The notes under the pieces are model-generated. The model saw only the letters and a list, made by a program, of their open reading frames with translations, did no database searches and was not told the origin of the DNA. Both the position numbers and the translations under genes were made by a program. A stretch of 64,000 nt of DNA, from the NCBI GenBank assembly GCA_003290165.1, contig QNQO01000797.1, positions 62,001-126,000 of the forward strand, in the 5' to 3' direction. This stretch comes from Berberis thunbergii (lineage: Eukaryota; Streptophyta; Magnoliopsida; Ranunculales; Berberidaceae). Positions 1-11,346 of this stretch are shown piece by piece. How positions within the stretch are numbered: the first letter of the stretch is position 1; each line of letters begins with the position of its first letter.

Positions 1-1110
1 GCGGATCAACCGCAAATAGCTCTAGGAGGTGCTTTGATGCTTGCTTTGTCGAAAGACTCGGCGCCAATTCCAGGGCATTCAGTAGCAGTTTCAGCAGTCC
101 AGCCGGGCACTTCAGCTCAGTTTATGCGTCTTGCAGCATCACCTAGTTCAGCAGGCGTTGCTGGGGTGAGTTCGTGGCAGCCAGCAGGAGAAGGCGAGGT
201 GGCTCTGCCACTACCAGCAGGGAGTGCAGGTTTTGTTTCGCCTCAGTCAGCAGGGGACGTAGGAGTCTCCTCGTCGCTGCCCCATCTCGATCACCAATTC
301 GTGCACAGTCCATGTCTGTCCCCTCCCATGGTGCAATGCGCTGAGCGGGCTGCACTTTCAGGCTATATTTCGGGGCAGCTTGCATCAGCGACAGATACCC
401 AGCATTGTGTTCCAGTAGTGGCAGCAGGGGAGGCCTCGACCAAAGCTGTTTCAGCAGGGGACGCCTCGCCCTTATCAGTTCGAGCAGGGGACACTTCGAC
501 CATATCAAGTCCAGCAGGGGACGCAGGGGATGTTTCGACTGTTTCAGTTCCAGCAGGGGACGCAGGGGTACCTCAATTCGCAACCACATTCAGTCCTCGG
601 CTGGATCCTGCTCCTAGACCTGCCACGGATGTTGTTTCGCCTTCCCAACCAGCGCAAGCTCTGGTGGCGGTGGGTGTTCCAGAGCATATGCTCACAGATT
701 CACAAGCTCTTGGTCATGGCACGTTCCAGGATGTTGGGGATGTTTGGGGGCGGTCGTCGATGCTGAACAGACTGCAAGAGGTCTTAGCCAAGCGCGCCGT
801 TCCCGGGGCTGTGAGGAATGCCAAGGATGATGGGAAGTTGTATGATGTAGCCGTTCAGCTATTTGAGGAGAGTCGGGTCTTGCAGCAACGAAAAACTTCC
901 ACATCAAACATTGCACTTGATGATATAATAGATGAAAGCGATGTAGCTGTTTCGGACTCAGAGTTGGGGCTTGACTCACATGCTCTTACTGATTGCACTT
1001 TGGGGGCTCTTTCTGACGTGGCTACTCATAATAAAGTCGAAACGGCGGCTCCCCCGGGCAATCGTCGTAAGACCAAGAAGGGTAAATCTTCTTCCCGAGT
1101 TTTAAGATGA
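1..1110 (+). CDS. L1 LINE ORF1 (gag-like) C-terminal part
   Basis: The frame is open from the left window edge to TGA at 1108-1110, so this is the C-terminal part of a longer protein. It is rich in Ser, Ala, Gly, Pro and Asp and contains a run of imperfect short repeats built on an 'AGDAS/AGDTS' theme (DNA core cagcaggggac, about 420-560). The last 20 residues are basic (RRKTKKGK), as expected for an RNA-binding tail. The stop overlaps the ORF2 start as ATGA at 1107-1110, the usual arrangement for stop-restart translation of ORF2. I see no zinc knuckle in the visible part. The assignment rests mainly on its position before ORF2; alone it would be only a low-complexity protein. It is the one LINE frame here without a visible break. 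Confidence 0.6.
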   Translation, partial: ADQPQIALGGALMLALSKDSAPIPGHSVAVSAVQPGTSAQFMRLAASPSSAGVAGVSSWQPAGEGEVALPLPAGSAGFVSPQSAGDVGVSSSLPHLDHQFVHSPCLSPPMVQCAERAALSGYISGQLASATDTQHCVPVVAAGEASTKAVSAGDASPLSVRAGDTSTISSPAGDAGDVSTVSVPAGDAGVPQFATTFSPRLDPAPRPATDVVSPSQPAQALVAVGVPEHMLTDSQALGHGTFQDVGDVWGRSSMLNRLQEVLAKRAVPGAVRNAKDDGKLYDVAVQLFEESRVLQQRKTSTSNIALDDIIDESDVAVSDSELGLDSHALTDCTLGALSDVATHNKVETAAPPGNRRKTKKGKSSSRVLR

Positions 1111-2282
1111 TGGAAAACTTTATGTTTTGGAATGCACGTGGGATTGGTAATCAGGCCACGCATAGGAGATTAAAAAGACTGGTAGTTGATAACAAAATCA
1201 GACTTCTCATGATTGCGGAACCTATGATTGATTCTAGTAGATCAATGGAACTTGGCAACAAGATTCATCTCGGAGGTTTTGCCTCCAATGACTCCCTTGG
1301 CGGCAAGATTTGGATCTATTGGGATACCTCGTTAGCTCTTTCGGTGCTGGATAGGACTGACCAGATCATTCATTGCTAGGTAACGGATACTAATTCACGA
1401 ATTTACTTAATTTCTTTTGTTTATGCTAAATGTTCTGTGGAAGAGAGACGAGATCTTTGGTTGAATATGGCAAATTTTGCTGCCTATCATGACTGTCCTT
1501 GGTTGGTTGGAGGTGACTTCAATACTTATTTGCATTCTGGCAAAAAAGTAGGCGGTATGGAGCCGTCCAGGGCTAGTATGTCCGAGTTTGGTGATTGCAT
1601 TGAAACCTGTGGTTTACTTGACTGTGGCTTCTCTGGCCCCCGTCTCACTTGGTGCAATAACAGGCGGGGTAGTGAACGCATCTGGGCAAGACTTGATAGA
1701 ATATTTGTTACTTCCGCTTGGTTGACAACTCTGGGCTGTCCTAAAGTGGAGCATCTCAGCAGAACCTTTTCTGATCACTCTCCTTTGTTGGCTTCCATGC
1801 CGACACAAGCAAAATGCGGTTATGTTCCTTTTCGTTTCCTTAATATGTGGTCAACACATCCTGGTTTCATGGAGATAGTCAAGGATGCATGGATGACTGA
1901 CATGGGCAGCATGCGCCCTATTGATAGAGTGGATGCCAAGCTCAAACTGACTCGTCGCGCTCTTATACAGTGGAACAGGTCAGTCTTTGGTAATGTGTTC
2001 AGTAGGATCCGGGCACTAGAAGATGAAATGCAACAGTGGGAAACGACACTTTTGGCGGATTTTCGAAACAATAGTAGTACCAGACTCAATGCTGATGCCA
2101 ATTGGGATGTACATGCTTGCACCAATCTACACCGCTGTCAGGCTGAGTACAGGTTAGCTCTTAAACAGGAAGAACTTTACTGGATTCAAAAATCAGGTGA
2201 AAAAGAATTCAAGGAGGGGGATGCCTGCACTAAATTCTTTTTTGCTTCCACAAAATCTAAACAAAAAGCGTCGTGCCATTAA
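1107..2282 (+). pseudogene. L1 ORF2 endonuclease domain, broken
   Basis: The translation opens with MMENFMFWNARGIGN, the N-terminal asparagine motif of plant L1 endonucleases. The GGDFN motif (LVGGDFNTYL, about 1510) and the SDHSPLL motif (about 1770), which carry catalytic Asp and His residues, are both present, as is RLDRIFVTSAW. This enzyme nicks the chromosomal target to prime reverse transcription. One in-frame stop (TAG at 1377-1379) interrupts it after IIHC; the frame resumes unchanged (VTDTNSRIY), so it is a simple nonsense change. A frameshift follows in an A-rich run near 2262, after which the protein continues in the next frame as RRAINQITLQSGRVI. Confidence 0.85.
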
Positions 2283-4430
2283 TCAGATTACTTTACAGAG
2301 TGGTAGAGTTATCTCGGATCCTGGTGAGATTCTTGACAACGCAAACGAGTTTTTTGCGAATATGATGACCTCTCAAGGTGCTTGTATACAGGATACGGAG
2401 TTACTAAATTGCATCCCGCAATTGGTGGATCCGGGTCTAAGCATTCTTTTGGTTAAACGTCCTACCTTGGAGGAAGTCAGAGAAGCTGTTTTCGATATTC
2501 CCAAAAATAGTGCGCCAGGGCCGGATGGTTTTACGGCTGAGTTCTTTCAGTTTTGTTGGGAATTTTTGAGCAGCGACATTTGGGAGGCAGCTATACAGTT
2601 TTTTGAGGGCGAGGCCATGCCGTCGTTTTTTTCGGCGAATTTTATGGCTTTGATTCCTAAAATTGACAATCCAGTTCACTTTTCGGATTTTCGCCCCATC
2701 AGCCTGTGTAATGTGATTTATAAGATCTTCAGTAAAATCCTTTGCAATAGATTGGTGGATATCTTGCCTTGTTTGATTTCTCAGGAGCAAGGGGCATTTG
2801 TCAAAGGCAGATTCATTGGTGAAAATATTGGTCTGGCGCAGGAATTGATGAGCGACATCAATAGGAAGGTTAGTGGAGGTAATGTGGTGCTGAAAATCGA
2901 CATGGAAAAAGCTTATGATAGATTGGAATGGCCCTTTTTACTTGCGGTTCTTAAGAAATTCGGTTTTCATGGTAGATTCTGCCACCTTATCTCCAACTGT
3001 GTGGCCTTTTGTGGTTTTTCAGTTCTTCTTCAGGGAGTATACAAAGGTTTCTTCAGATCCAGTAGGGGCCTCAGGCAAGGTGACCCTTTATCACCGTTCC
3101 TTTTCATTATTGCTTCAGAAGTTTTGAGTAGGGGGTTGAAAACAGCTTTTGAGAGGGGAAAATAGGATATTATTTCACCCCCAGGAATTGCAGTCCTGTA
3201 TCTCATCTTCTGTATGCAGACGACACGCTTGTCTTTTTAAATGGCCGACAATCTTCAGTCTTGGGATGCATGGAGTTTCTGCGACGGTACTGTCGGATCT
3301 CGGGTCAGAAAATCAATGAGGGAAAAAGTTCTTTTACCTTGGATGATAGGGCAGCAGCGGAACACATAGTGGCACTAAAAAGTTATACTGATTTTCATTT
3401 TCGCGTTGGCCCATTGACATATTTGGGCGGGCCAGTATTCCAAGGGAGAGTGAAAATTGCATACTTTGAAGATTTAATTTCGAAGATTCAAACTCGCATT
3501 CAGGGATGGAAGGCCAAATTATTATCTCCAGGTGGTAGATTAATTCTGATTAAACATGTCATTTCCTCGATTCCTATTTATATTCTGAGCGCCATGTGTG
3601 TCCCAAGTACAGTTTTAGCTCGAATCAACAGCTTGATGGCGGATTTTTTTTGGGGAGATTGTGAAGGTCGTCTTAAGAAAAAATGGGTGCCTTGGGGTAC
3701 TATTTGCTTGCCTCAGGCGGAAGGTGGTTTGGGAGTTAGGGACTTGATGATCGTAATGAAAGCCTTTCGCATCAAGGCCCTTTGGCGAATGCTAACCTCA
3801 GACTCTTTATGGGCTATTTTTATGAGGCGTAAATACTGGTTTGATGGAGTTGCTCTCCATAGTCAACCTATAAAAGCTGGGTCTTCTCCATTTTTTAAAG
3901 AAATTATGCTTGGGCGACAGTTTCTTTTGAGTAACTCGCTTTGGCGTATTGGAATGGGAGATAGCAGTTTTTTTGAGGAAAACTGGAACTTGATGGCTTC
4001 ATTCAAGCGATCGACGGAAATGTCTAATCATGATTTTTGGCCTACGGTCAAGGAGGTGATGTTGAATGATTTTGAATTGGTTCATCCAGATGTTAGAAGC
4101 TTGGCTCGTGGTCTTTTTGCAGAGAGATTACGAGGTGAGGCCCATGTCAAGGACACGTGCGTGTGGGTTCCCAACAAGAATGGTCTTTTTTCAATTCAGT
4201 CGGCCTATGAGTTGTTACGGGAAAAAGGTCGGGTTTCTGCCCTCAGCTCCATGATTTGGCAAGATCTCCTTCCCTCCAGGATATCGGTTTTTGTTTGGAA
4301 ATTACTCCATCAAGGAGTGCCAGTGGATGGGGAATTATACAGATGTGGTTTCAGTATGGCTTCCAAATGTGTTGTTGTATTTCGTCTATGCAAGAATCCT
4401 TGCAACATCTCTTTCTAGACGGAGTATTGG
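2197..4430 (+). pseudogene. L1 ORF2 reverse transcriptase and zf-RVT region, frameshifted
   Basis: The reverse transcriptase core runs from about 2460 to 3330. Recognisable blocks in order are NSAPGPDGFTAEFF, FRPISLCNVIYKIFSKIL, QGAFVKGR, KIDMEKAYDRLEW, SSRGLRQGDPLSPFLF and the catalytic LLYADDTLVF (about 3205-3235). A frameshift near 3160 (run ggggaaaa) separates the palm block from the YADD box. The downstream domain continues as PLTYLGGPV, then a zf-RVT type segment (FSIQSAYELL ... ISVFVWKLLHQGVPVDGEL). A further shift near 4380 puts the SLQHLFLDGVLARKVWDDF block in another frame. All catalytic residues I looked for are still encoded, so decay is by small indels rather than loss of domains. 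Confidence 0.88.
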
Positions 4431-4500
4431 CAAGGAAGGTGTGGGACGACTTTGAGGGATCTTTGATATACATATACGGCGCCTAGCAGCCATCTCAACG

Positions 4501-5289
4501 GTGATAGTATCATGGTTCCAGAGAGCTAATCGCACGTCGCAATCAGGTGTGTTAGTCTTTCTCTCTCCTATGCTCATTTTATGGGAAATTTGGAAACAAC
4601 GATGCAAATGTGTTTATGAAAATGTTCCCCCAAATCCTGCCTATGCGATTTTGAACATCAGGCGTCAGTTGAGACTGACAAATTCTTTCATTATCCCCAA
4701 GCAAGTTAGTAGCCATACGGCCCCCCTACGGGCTTTGGGTTTGAAGGTCATTCCTGTTAGACGCAAATTGGATCGAATTGTTTATTGGCACCCTCCTCCT
4801 ATAGACTTTGTAGCGCTTAATGTGGATGACGCTTCTCGCAAGGAAAATGCATCTGGGGGTGTCATTATCAGAAACTCGAGAGGGTTTTGTGTGGTGGGCA
4901 AACAAATTTTATTTGGCACATGATCCAACAATAAAGCAGAACTTTTGGCTCTTCTGGAGGGCCTTCGCCTTTGCCTAGTTTGGGGTTTCAAAAAGGTGAT
5001 TACCCAAACGGATTCGGCTCTTGTTTGCAGTTGGTTTAAGGATCATTTAAAAATACCTTGGCATTTGGAGAATATTTTGAACGAAATTAAGTTATTGGCA
5101 GCGGCTATGTCGTTAGTCTGTCATCATATTTATCGTGAAGCCAATGTAGTGGCGGATTCTTTGGCGGATAGAGCTCAAAGAGATCATAGGACAATCTCTT
5201 TCATTGGGACAGACTTGCCTAGAAAAGTTGCCGATTTGATTGTGCTCGATAGATCACATACGGCATACATTCGCCATGGTGATGAGTAA
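4501..5289 (+). pseudogene. L1 ORF2 C-terminal RNase H domain
   Basis: Plant L1 ORF2 proteins often end in an RNase H domain. Here it starts near 4800 with FVALNVDDASRKENASGGV (first Asp), followed by NNKAELLALLEGL (Glu), TQTDSALVCSWF (Asp) and HIYREANVVADSLADRA (last His/Asp region), so the DEDD set is visible. An in-frame TGA at 4921 cuts the domain after ILFGT. The frame then stays open to TAA at 5287-5289. The domain removes RNA from RNA:DNA hybrids during reverse transcription. The segment 4501-4790 is the linker after the zinc-finger region (LILWEIWKQRCKCVYEN). Confidence 0.8.
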
Positions 5290-6775
5290 ATTCCTGTTTG
5301 GTTTTGTGGCTGCGAGGAAATGGGGATTCTGGCAGCTATGGCAATCCGGGCAATGGCGATTCGTTGCGAGCAAATCTGCTGCATGCAGGGGAAGCTGCTG
5401 TGTGTAGGCAGAGCACTTTGTCGCAAAAATGAACGCAAATGTGGCGGTTTCAATCTGGCAGTGCTGTGTCGGTCTCGTGCGTTGGGGCGGACTGGCGTAA
5501 TTGCAGCTATTTCTGCGGATATATTTAGTGGCAGGGCTGTTTCGGATGCAGATCTAAGGGCGGCCCTTTGGAGATGTAGTGGGTCGCTTCTCTTGGATGG
5601 AAGGCCCGCATGACTTATGAACGTGCTTGGAGCTGAGCCTCCTGCGGATGCTGTGGGTGAGAAGGAAGAATGGGTGTTGTGGTTGAAGTGCAGTGGTTGT
5701 AAAGATGGCAGATGGATGCGTCCTTGTGGTTTTGTTTTGCGCAGACAACTTGATTGCCAACTCGGTGAGGATCAGGAGCGCGGCGCTCGTTGTGACGATG
5801 CGTCCACGCTTTTGGTTTTTATGCTCCGCCTGGCTGGATATAGGGACCAGCAGATTGAGTGCGGTTGGAAGGACACTCGGTTGCAAAACATAGCGCTGAT
5901 GCGGCTCGTTCTGGCGGGTAGCAGTTTCGTTTCTCGTCGGATGTTGGTGTTGCAATCAGTTGCTCTGTGGGTGCGCTGTGGCGCAGAGATGGATGTGTTT
6001 CTTGGCGATGCTCCTGGTGTGCTGTGGTGATGCAGTGGTTACAATTCTTGCAGGGCATAGGATCTGGATTTTTGGATTGCGGCGCATGCGGGTTTGCTTG
6101 CGAAGTGGCGTTCCCATTTCGGTTCTTCTCTTGCTGTGTTTGGTTTCATTCCTTCAAGGGATTATTCTTGGTGTTGCTATTGCTGTGCTGTGGTTGCAAC
6201 ACTGGCAGGGGACGGTTTTTGATCTAGGAATGAAAATTGAAGCTGAGGAGCATACTTGGAACTTGCTCCTGAAGAAGATTCAGTGAAGATGTGGCATACT
6301 GATCTGAATGCGCAGGTGGGTGCGGGATCTGTGGTTAGTCACTCTGTTGCAAACAGAGTGCACTCTGTTTCCTTGTCTCTGTAGTTGCCATGCTAGCAGA
6401 TATGGGGAATGTTGCTGTGGCGCTGTGGTGCTGTGGTTGGAATGTTGGCAGGGGACAGTAAGTTGCTCGGGCTGGACACACTGCTTGCAAAACAGAGTTT
6501 ACGCTTCTGCGGCTTTGTTTGCGAAGTGGCGTCGATATTTTGGTTTGGGCTGTGTTTTATATTTATGGATGTGTGCTGGATGTCTATTTTGGTTTCGTGT
6601 GCTCTATTTGTTGTTGGTTTCAGTCCTTAGAGGTTTTTATTTCCTTTCGGACAATGGTTTTGCAAGATGTTTCGCTTATTCTTGTTCGTTGACTTTACGC
6701 GGGTAACGTCGTAATGTACCCCCGCATCGATTGTAAGTTTTTTTTACTTAATTAATAAAGGTCTGGCATCCCATA
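5290..6775 (+). other. LINE 3' untranslated region with internal repeats
   Basis: About 1.5 kb of G- and T-rich sequence follows ORF2. It has no recognisable protein; short open frames in all phases look fortuitous. Several segments recur imperfectly, for example gcgaagtggcg at about 6102 and 6520, and a ggttg...ggcaggggac block at about 6193 and 6435. An AATAAA at about 6752 sits near the probable end. The following 200 bases (6776-6972) hold nothing recognisable. Confidence 0.55.
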
Positions 6776-6972
6776 GTTGGCCCTCCCCACTGGAGGTTTT
6801 AAAAATATATATTTTTTGAGGCTTTCTGGGTAAACGCAATCTCCATCTGGGTGGAGTAGTTTTTAAAATTGTAGATGCAAATAAAACTTATATTGGTTCC
6901 ATAAGCCATTTTCCATTTTTCAGGGCTATAGGCTAAAAATATAACAATTGATTGGTAATCAATGTCATGAGC

Positions 6973-8459
6973 TAGGGGTGGGCACGGTTCGGATCGGTTC
7001 CAATTTTGGAGGAACCTAACTCGAACCGTTTAAAATTAACGGATTCGGTCCAGTCCGGATCCCCTCATTTTGAATATTGGAACCGAACCTAACTCGAACC
7101 GTTTGAAACGGTCTGGTCCCTACGGTTTCAAACGGTTCCTACTAAAAAATGCATCAATTTCTAGTTAGAAGTTGCTAGAATGATTACTGTTTTTATACTA
7201 AATCCAACCAAGAACACCAAAACACCCAAACTATCTACAATAGTTAAAAAGCTACAAACAGATACAAACAGAGTGAATAATTCAATTAGATACATACATC
7301 AATAGTTGAAAAAGCTACACACAAATACATCAAAGCAACCACAGAATGATTACTGTGTTGGTTTCTTCTGGTGACTTTGATTCAATCAGAGGAAGAGCAA
7401 CAATGTTGCAGTAACAATTTGGATTCAAACAGGGAAGGAACAATTAGAAGAAAAGGGATTCTGTTGGAAACGAAAAAGAAAATTACAACTAAAGCTTAGT
7501 CTGGACTTACAAATCTCCCATATCACCAACATCTTCTTTAAGGGTTACCTTAACTTCCTCTACACTAGATTCCCCCTTCATACCCATCACTTGTGCAAGT
7601 TTTGTGGATTTAGGCACTTCGTTTGCTGTCAATTCTTTGCAAGCTCGAGACACACATTCTGTTGCGCCTCCATTACAAGGTTCTCTTCTGGGTTGCGAGC
7701 AGGAGACACCTCATCCACAACTTCTACTGGTAACTCTGCCATTAGACTTGCATCAAATTGGTAACTCATCCACATCTTCCAAATCTACTGGTGGTGGTGG
7801 CTTTCTGCTGCTTCTTCTCTTCGATAGAGACAGAGAGAGGGAGTTCTTCTCTTTGACAGAGACAGAGAGAGGAAGAGGGAGATCTCGCTGATCTCTTCTC
7901 GCTGATCTCTTATTCTCTGCTGATCTTCGACAGATCCCTTCGACAGATCTCTTCTTCGACAGAGAGAGGAGAGGAGAGGAGAGGGAGATCTCCTTCTCGA
8001 GACAGAGATCAGAGAGAGGAGAGGGAGATCTCGCTGATCTCTTCTTCTCTGCTGATCTTCGACAGATCCCTCGTTTCTTCGACAGAGAGAGGAGTGGAGA
8101 GAAGAGGGAGATCTCCTTCTCGAGACAGAGAGCAGAGAGAGGAGAGGGAGATCTTCCCCTTCTCGAGACAGAGACGGAGACAAAGAGAGGAGAGACAGAG
8201 AGGAGAGTTTAGCTGTTTAGGGTTAGGTTTTGGTTTATGTTTAGGGTTTTATAGTAAATGGGATTTGAAACGGTCCGGACGGGTCCAACCCGGACCGTTT
8301 CTTTTAAAAAAATATAAACCGGGACCGAACCGTTTTATAATGGATCCGGACCGATCCGAACCGTATCTAAAAATACAAAATTAAAATCCGAACCGTTTAG
8401 AGTAAAACGGTCCGGTTCGGTTTAAACCCGCGGATCCTCGACCCGTTTGCCCACCCCTA
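6973..8459. mobile_element. non-autonomous hAT element, 1487 bp
   Basis: The ends are a perfect 12-bp inverted repeat, TAGGGGTGGGCA, and the element is flanked by an identical 8-bp duplication TCATGAGC (6965-6972 and 8460-8467). TIR sequence and duplication length together indicate the hAT superfamily. Both subterminal zones carry many copies of a GAACCGTTT / CGGTCCGG motif in both orientations, a pattern expected of transposase-binding sites. No transposase is encoded; the interior is a GA/CT-rich minisatellite. A short stretch on the - strand near 7600-7800 could be a remnant of a protein start, but I cannot assign it. Confidence 0.93.
7877..8185. repeat. GA-rich minisatellite inside the hAT element
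   Basis: About two copies of a 120-145 bp unit built from agatctcgctgatctc, cgacagatccct and gacagagagagga blocks lie in tandem, with a further partial copy. Because CT- and GA-rich halves alternate, long open frames occur on both strands, but they are low-complexity Arg/Ser/Leu strings and are not called as genes. Confidence 0.7.
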
Positions 8460-8520
8460 TCATGAGCCATATGTGGCATTTGTGGGGCAAGGGGTGCATA
8501 CTTTGCAATAGACGTGTATC

Positions 8521-9136
8521 CAAGGATTGTAATTTCGTTTTTCGAGTTCATTTCGCATCCTGATATTAAGAAATATTTCGGTGTTTAAAGAAAAAACGTT
8601 AAACAATTTCAAGGATACATAAAAAAAATATATAATGAATTTTGAGGATACATGAAAATGAAATGTGAAAAACTAAATAGATGCAAGTAAATAAATCTAT
8701 TAAACATATTAAATGAAACCTAAATACCAAGAAATGAAACAAATATGAAATCATTATAATTAGAAAATTATGGAGTGATTTCAAAAATCAATATATAAGT
8801 AGAAGAAATGATAATTATAAAATCAGGGGGTGGTTTCAAAAATCAATAAATAATTATAAGAATTGATAATATTAAAAAAAAAACCCCGAAATTTACAAGA
8901 AAACTCTGAAACTTTTCGAAAAAACCCTCGAAAAAATGTAATTTTTGGTAGCTGGGTTTTGTATTTTTATTGAAAAAACGAAATTTACGAAAAATATTTC
9001 GAAATTAACGAAAAAAAATCTCGAAGTTTTTCGAAAAAACTCTTGTAAAATTGTAACTTTCTATTTCGCCATTTTTCTTTTCGTAATTTCAAAAAAACGA
9101 AATTTTCGTTGAAATTTCGCGAAATCACATTCCTTG
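8521..9136. mobile_element. short non-autonomous hAT-type element, 616 bp
   Basis: The termini are CAAGGATTGTAATTTCG and the inverse of CAAGGAATGTGATTTCG (15 of 17 matches). A perfect 8-bp direct repeat CGTGTATC flanks them (8513-8520 and 9137-9144). The interior is A/T-rich, without coding capacity, and repeats a cgaaattt / tttcgaaa motif in both orientations near each end. The 8-bp duplication points to hAT, though the TIR family is different from the neighbour 45 bp to the left. Confidence 0.88.
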
Positions 9137-9838
9137 CGTGTATCACAATACATTATATCTATAATAAGATTTTATAGGTGCTACTTTTATCCAATTTCCT
9201 TGAATGAGGTATTGAACCCACAAAATATATACTTCTATACATTTTCCTTGTATGGCTCACCGTACACACGTATTACCAATCACTTCTACTTGAGCCAAAT
9301 AGAATTCAAACTCATGAAGACAATATTGCTTGTGTTGAATGTTAAGATTGAAGAATTACTCAAATGACTTGCATCTTCCATGTACAAGGAACGTACCTTA
9401 TTTTCTACAAGTTCAGCAATTTTCTCCACTAGAGCAGATTTATTGGTCTGATAAGGAGGAACCTGTAGCACTCGTACATAAAGGGACCTTCCAATAAAAC
9501 CTGTTTTGACAAAGACAGACCAAATAAAATGTATGAAGAAAGTCACTAAATATGATAATCTCTTTGATGATAACTGCAGTGCGGTTGATTTTGGAATCGA
9601 GCAACTCTACTTCCGTCTTCCCCTTGACTACAACGTCCCCCCCGTCCAGTTCGATATGCTTCTAAGACACTTAGCAACAAACATAATATCAGGTATTCTA
9701 GTTCACACACAACATGCATTCTGCAAAATTAATATAGAAAACAGTCTGCCTGTATGCATTCACCTACCCTATGTTACCCATAATCAGTCCTCCAGTTGGA
9801 AAGTCAGGTGCAGGCATGTACTCCAACAACTCTTGGAG

Positions 9839-10415
9839 ATTTTGCCAAAAAGATTATGCCAGAATTCCAAGAAACAAAGTATTCAATATAAAAATTGAAG
9901 GACTTTAATACCAATAAGAATAATAAATTAATCTGGGAAATCTAATGAAGAAAATTGATAACAACTACGTTATGCTATCTCCGCGGAGCAGTCCTAAGTC
10001 GATGCCAAGGAAATGATTTTTTATACAAATAATCTACAAACACAACAGCCGGTGAACTCAATGAGAGCACTCAAGAATACATGTTAAGAACAGGATAGTA
10101 GATGCATCAAGTAGTAGTGTGCAACAAATTTTTTATTTGGATGTGCATCCCCAGATGTTAAGAGTAAACTTGGGGAGTTGAGTACATGTCGCAATTTGTA
10201 TTTGTAAAGTCTTACAACTAAAGTCATATATGATTCTAATTATTCAATTTAATGTTTCTAACAAAAAATTAAAATGAGTTCTTACTCAACTTCTAAATAT
10301 TAAATAAATAAACAAAGACAATGCTACACTTAAATTTCAAAGTGATGCTAGTAATGATTTGAAATGTCCCAAACTTCATATGTGAGCTCACTATGTTCAA
10401 TAGAGATGGGTTTAG
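9839..10415. other. intron-like sequence of the gyrase pseudogene
   Basis: A/T-rich sequence between the 9768-9838 exon block and the TRIM-like element. I see no coding segment or known repeat in it. Confidence 0.4.
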
Positions 10416-10622
10416 TGAAAGCTTACAGAAAAACATAACTGAAACTTAATGGACAAAGTTTCACAATTTGAATAAACTCTCAAAACTCAAACTAAACAGA
10501 TTACAACTTCTAATTATAACTATTTAAATAAAAGGAAACCTAAACCTAATTTTTAATTGGACTTCTAATTCTATTTGGGCTTATGATGGACCGACCCAAT
10601 TATACAAATAATCCATATTACA
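10416..10622 (-). repeat. 3' LTR of TRIM-like element
   Basis: Matches 11347-11549 with scattered substitutions, including shared aactcaaactaaac and ttacaacttctaattataac blocks. A purine-rich stretch (read on the - strand) directly precedes it. Confidence 0.7.
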
Positions 10623-11346
10623 TCCTTTTCCGCTGCTTCGAAAAGAGAGCATCCTATGTTTGAAAAAATGCATAAATAAGAATCGACCTCAAACTTTTCT
10701 TTCGGATCACAAACAATTAAATTCAAATTGTGCAATCAGATTGTTGCAATTTGGGTAACACGGGCGGTTGCTTCATGGATGCAGTCCAAGGTTTTCATGC
10801 TGAAGGATCTTTCCATCTTTTCAGAGAGGTTGGACAACAGATGTGATGGAGACCATTGGGTTGTTCCCAGACGCAACAAAGATTGTTGGTTTTGATGTTG
10901 GGTGTAGTGAAGATGTCAATCTGGAGAAGATGAATGACGAGTCTAGGCTTCGAAGAGGTTGTTCATGTCCAAGGGTGCATTGACGTGGCATCAATTCAAT
11001 TACATCCTCCACCCTCATATCTCTTCTTCTTTGGGTGTTGACTGGTTTAGGATTTTCACCCAAATTTTTTTTCTAATTTTGACCAATCCTTTTTTGCAGA
11101 AATTGCAATTCGCATTTTGTAGACTTGGGAATCATCCTTCTTTGTGCTTGCGAAGTCCAATTTTCAGATTTTCTTTCACGTGAAACATGTAAAATTTTTG
11201 TCATGTGTTTTAGTCTCATAACACAAAAACTTGTGAACAACTGTATATTATTCGTACTCATTAAATACGGTGGTTTCTCCCAATCAACGATGACTTCTCG
11301 CAACATCTTTCTTCAAGATTTTACCGCTTTAATACCAAAAAAATTA

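Larger units (their letters stand above)
1..6775 (+). mobile_element. L1-type LINE, decayed, 5' end outside window
   Basis: The unit reads in the order expected for a plant L1 element: end of ORF1, an ATGA overlap, then ORF2 with apurinic endonuclease, reverse transcriptase, zinc-finger segment and RNase H, followed by a long 3' region. The reading frame is broken by at least two stop codons and three frameshifts, so the copy cannot make ORF2 protein. The 5' end lies left of the window. The 3' end is placed near 6775 because an AATAAA lies at about 6752 and recognisable element sequence stops there. I could not identify a target-site duplication. Confidence 0.9.

Noticed and set aside
143..589. 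148-codon open frame on the - strand of the LINE
   Set aside because: Antisense shadow of the repetitive ORF1 segment; Leu/Arg repeats follow the DNA repeat.
5320..6706. Several 90-140 codon frames on both strands after LINE ORF2
   Set aside because: Overlapping in all phases, Cys/Trp/Gly-rich, no motif; consistent with G/T-rich 3' UTR.
7785..8183. Arg/Ser-rich open frame on the - strand
   Set aside because: Produced by the GA/CT minisatellite inside the hAT element.
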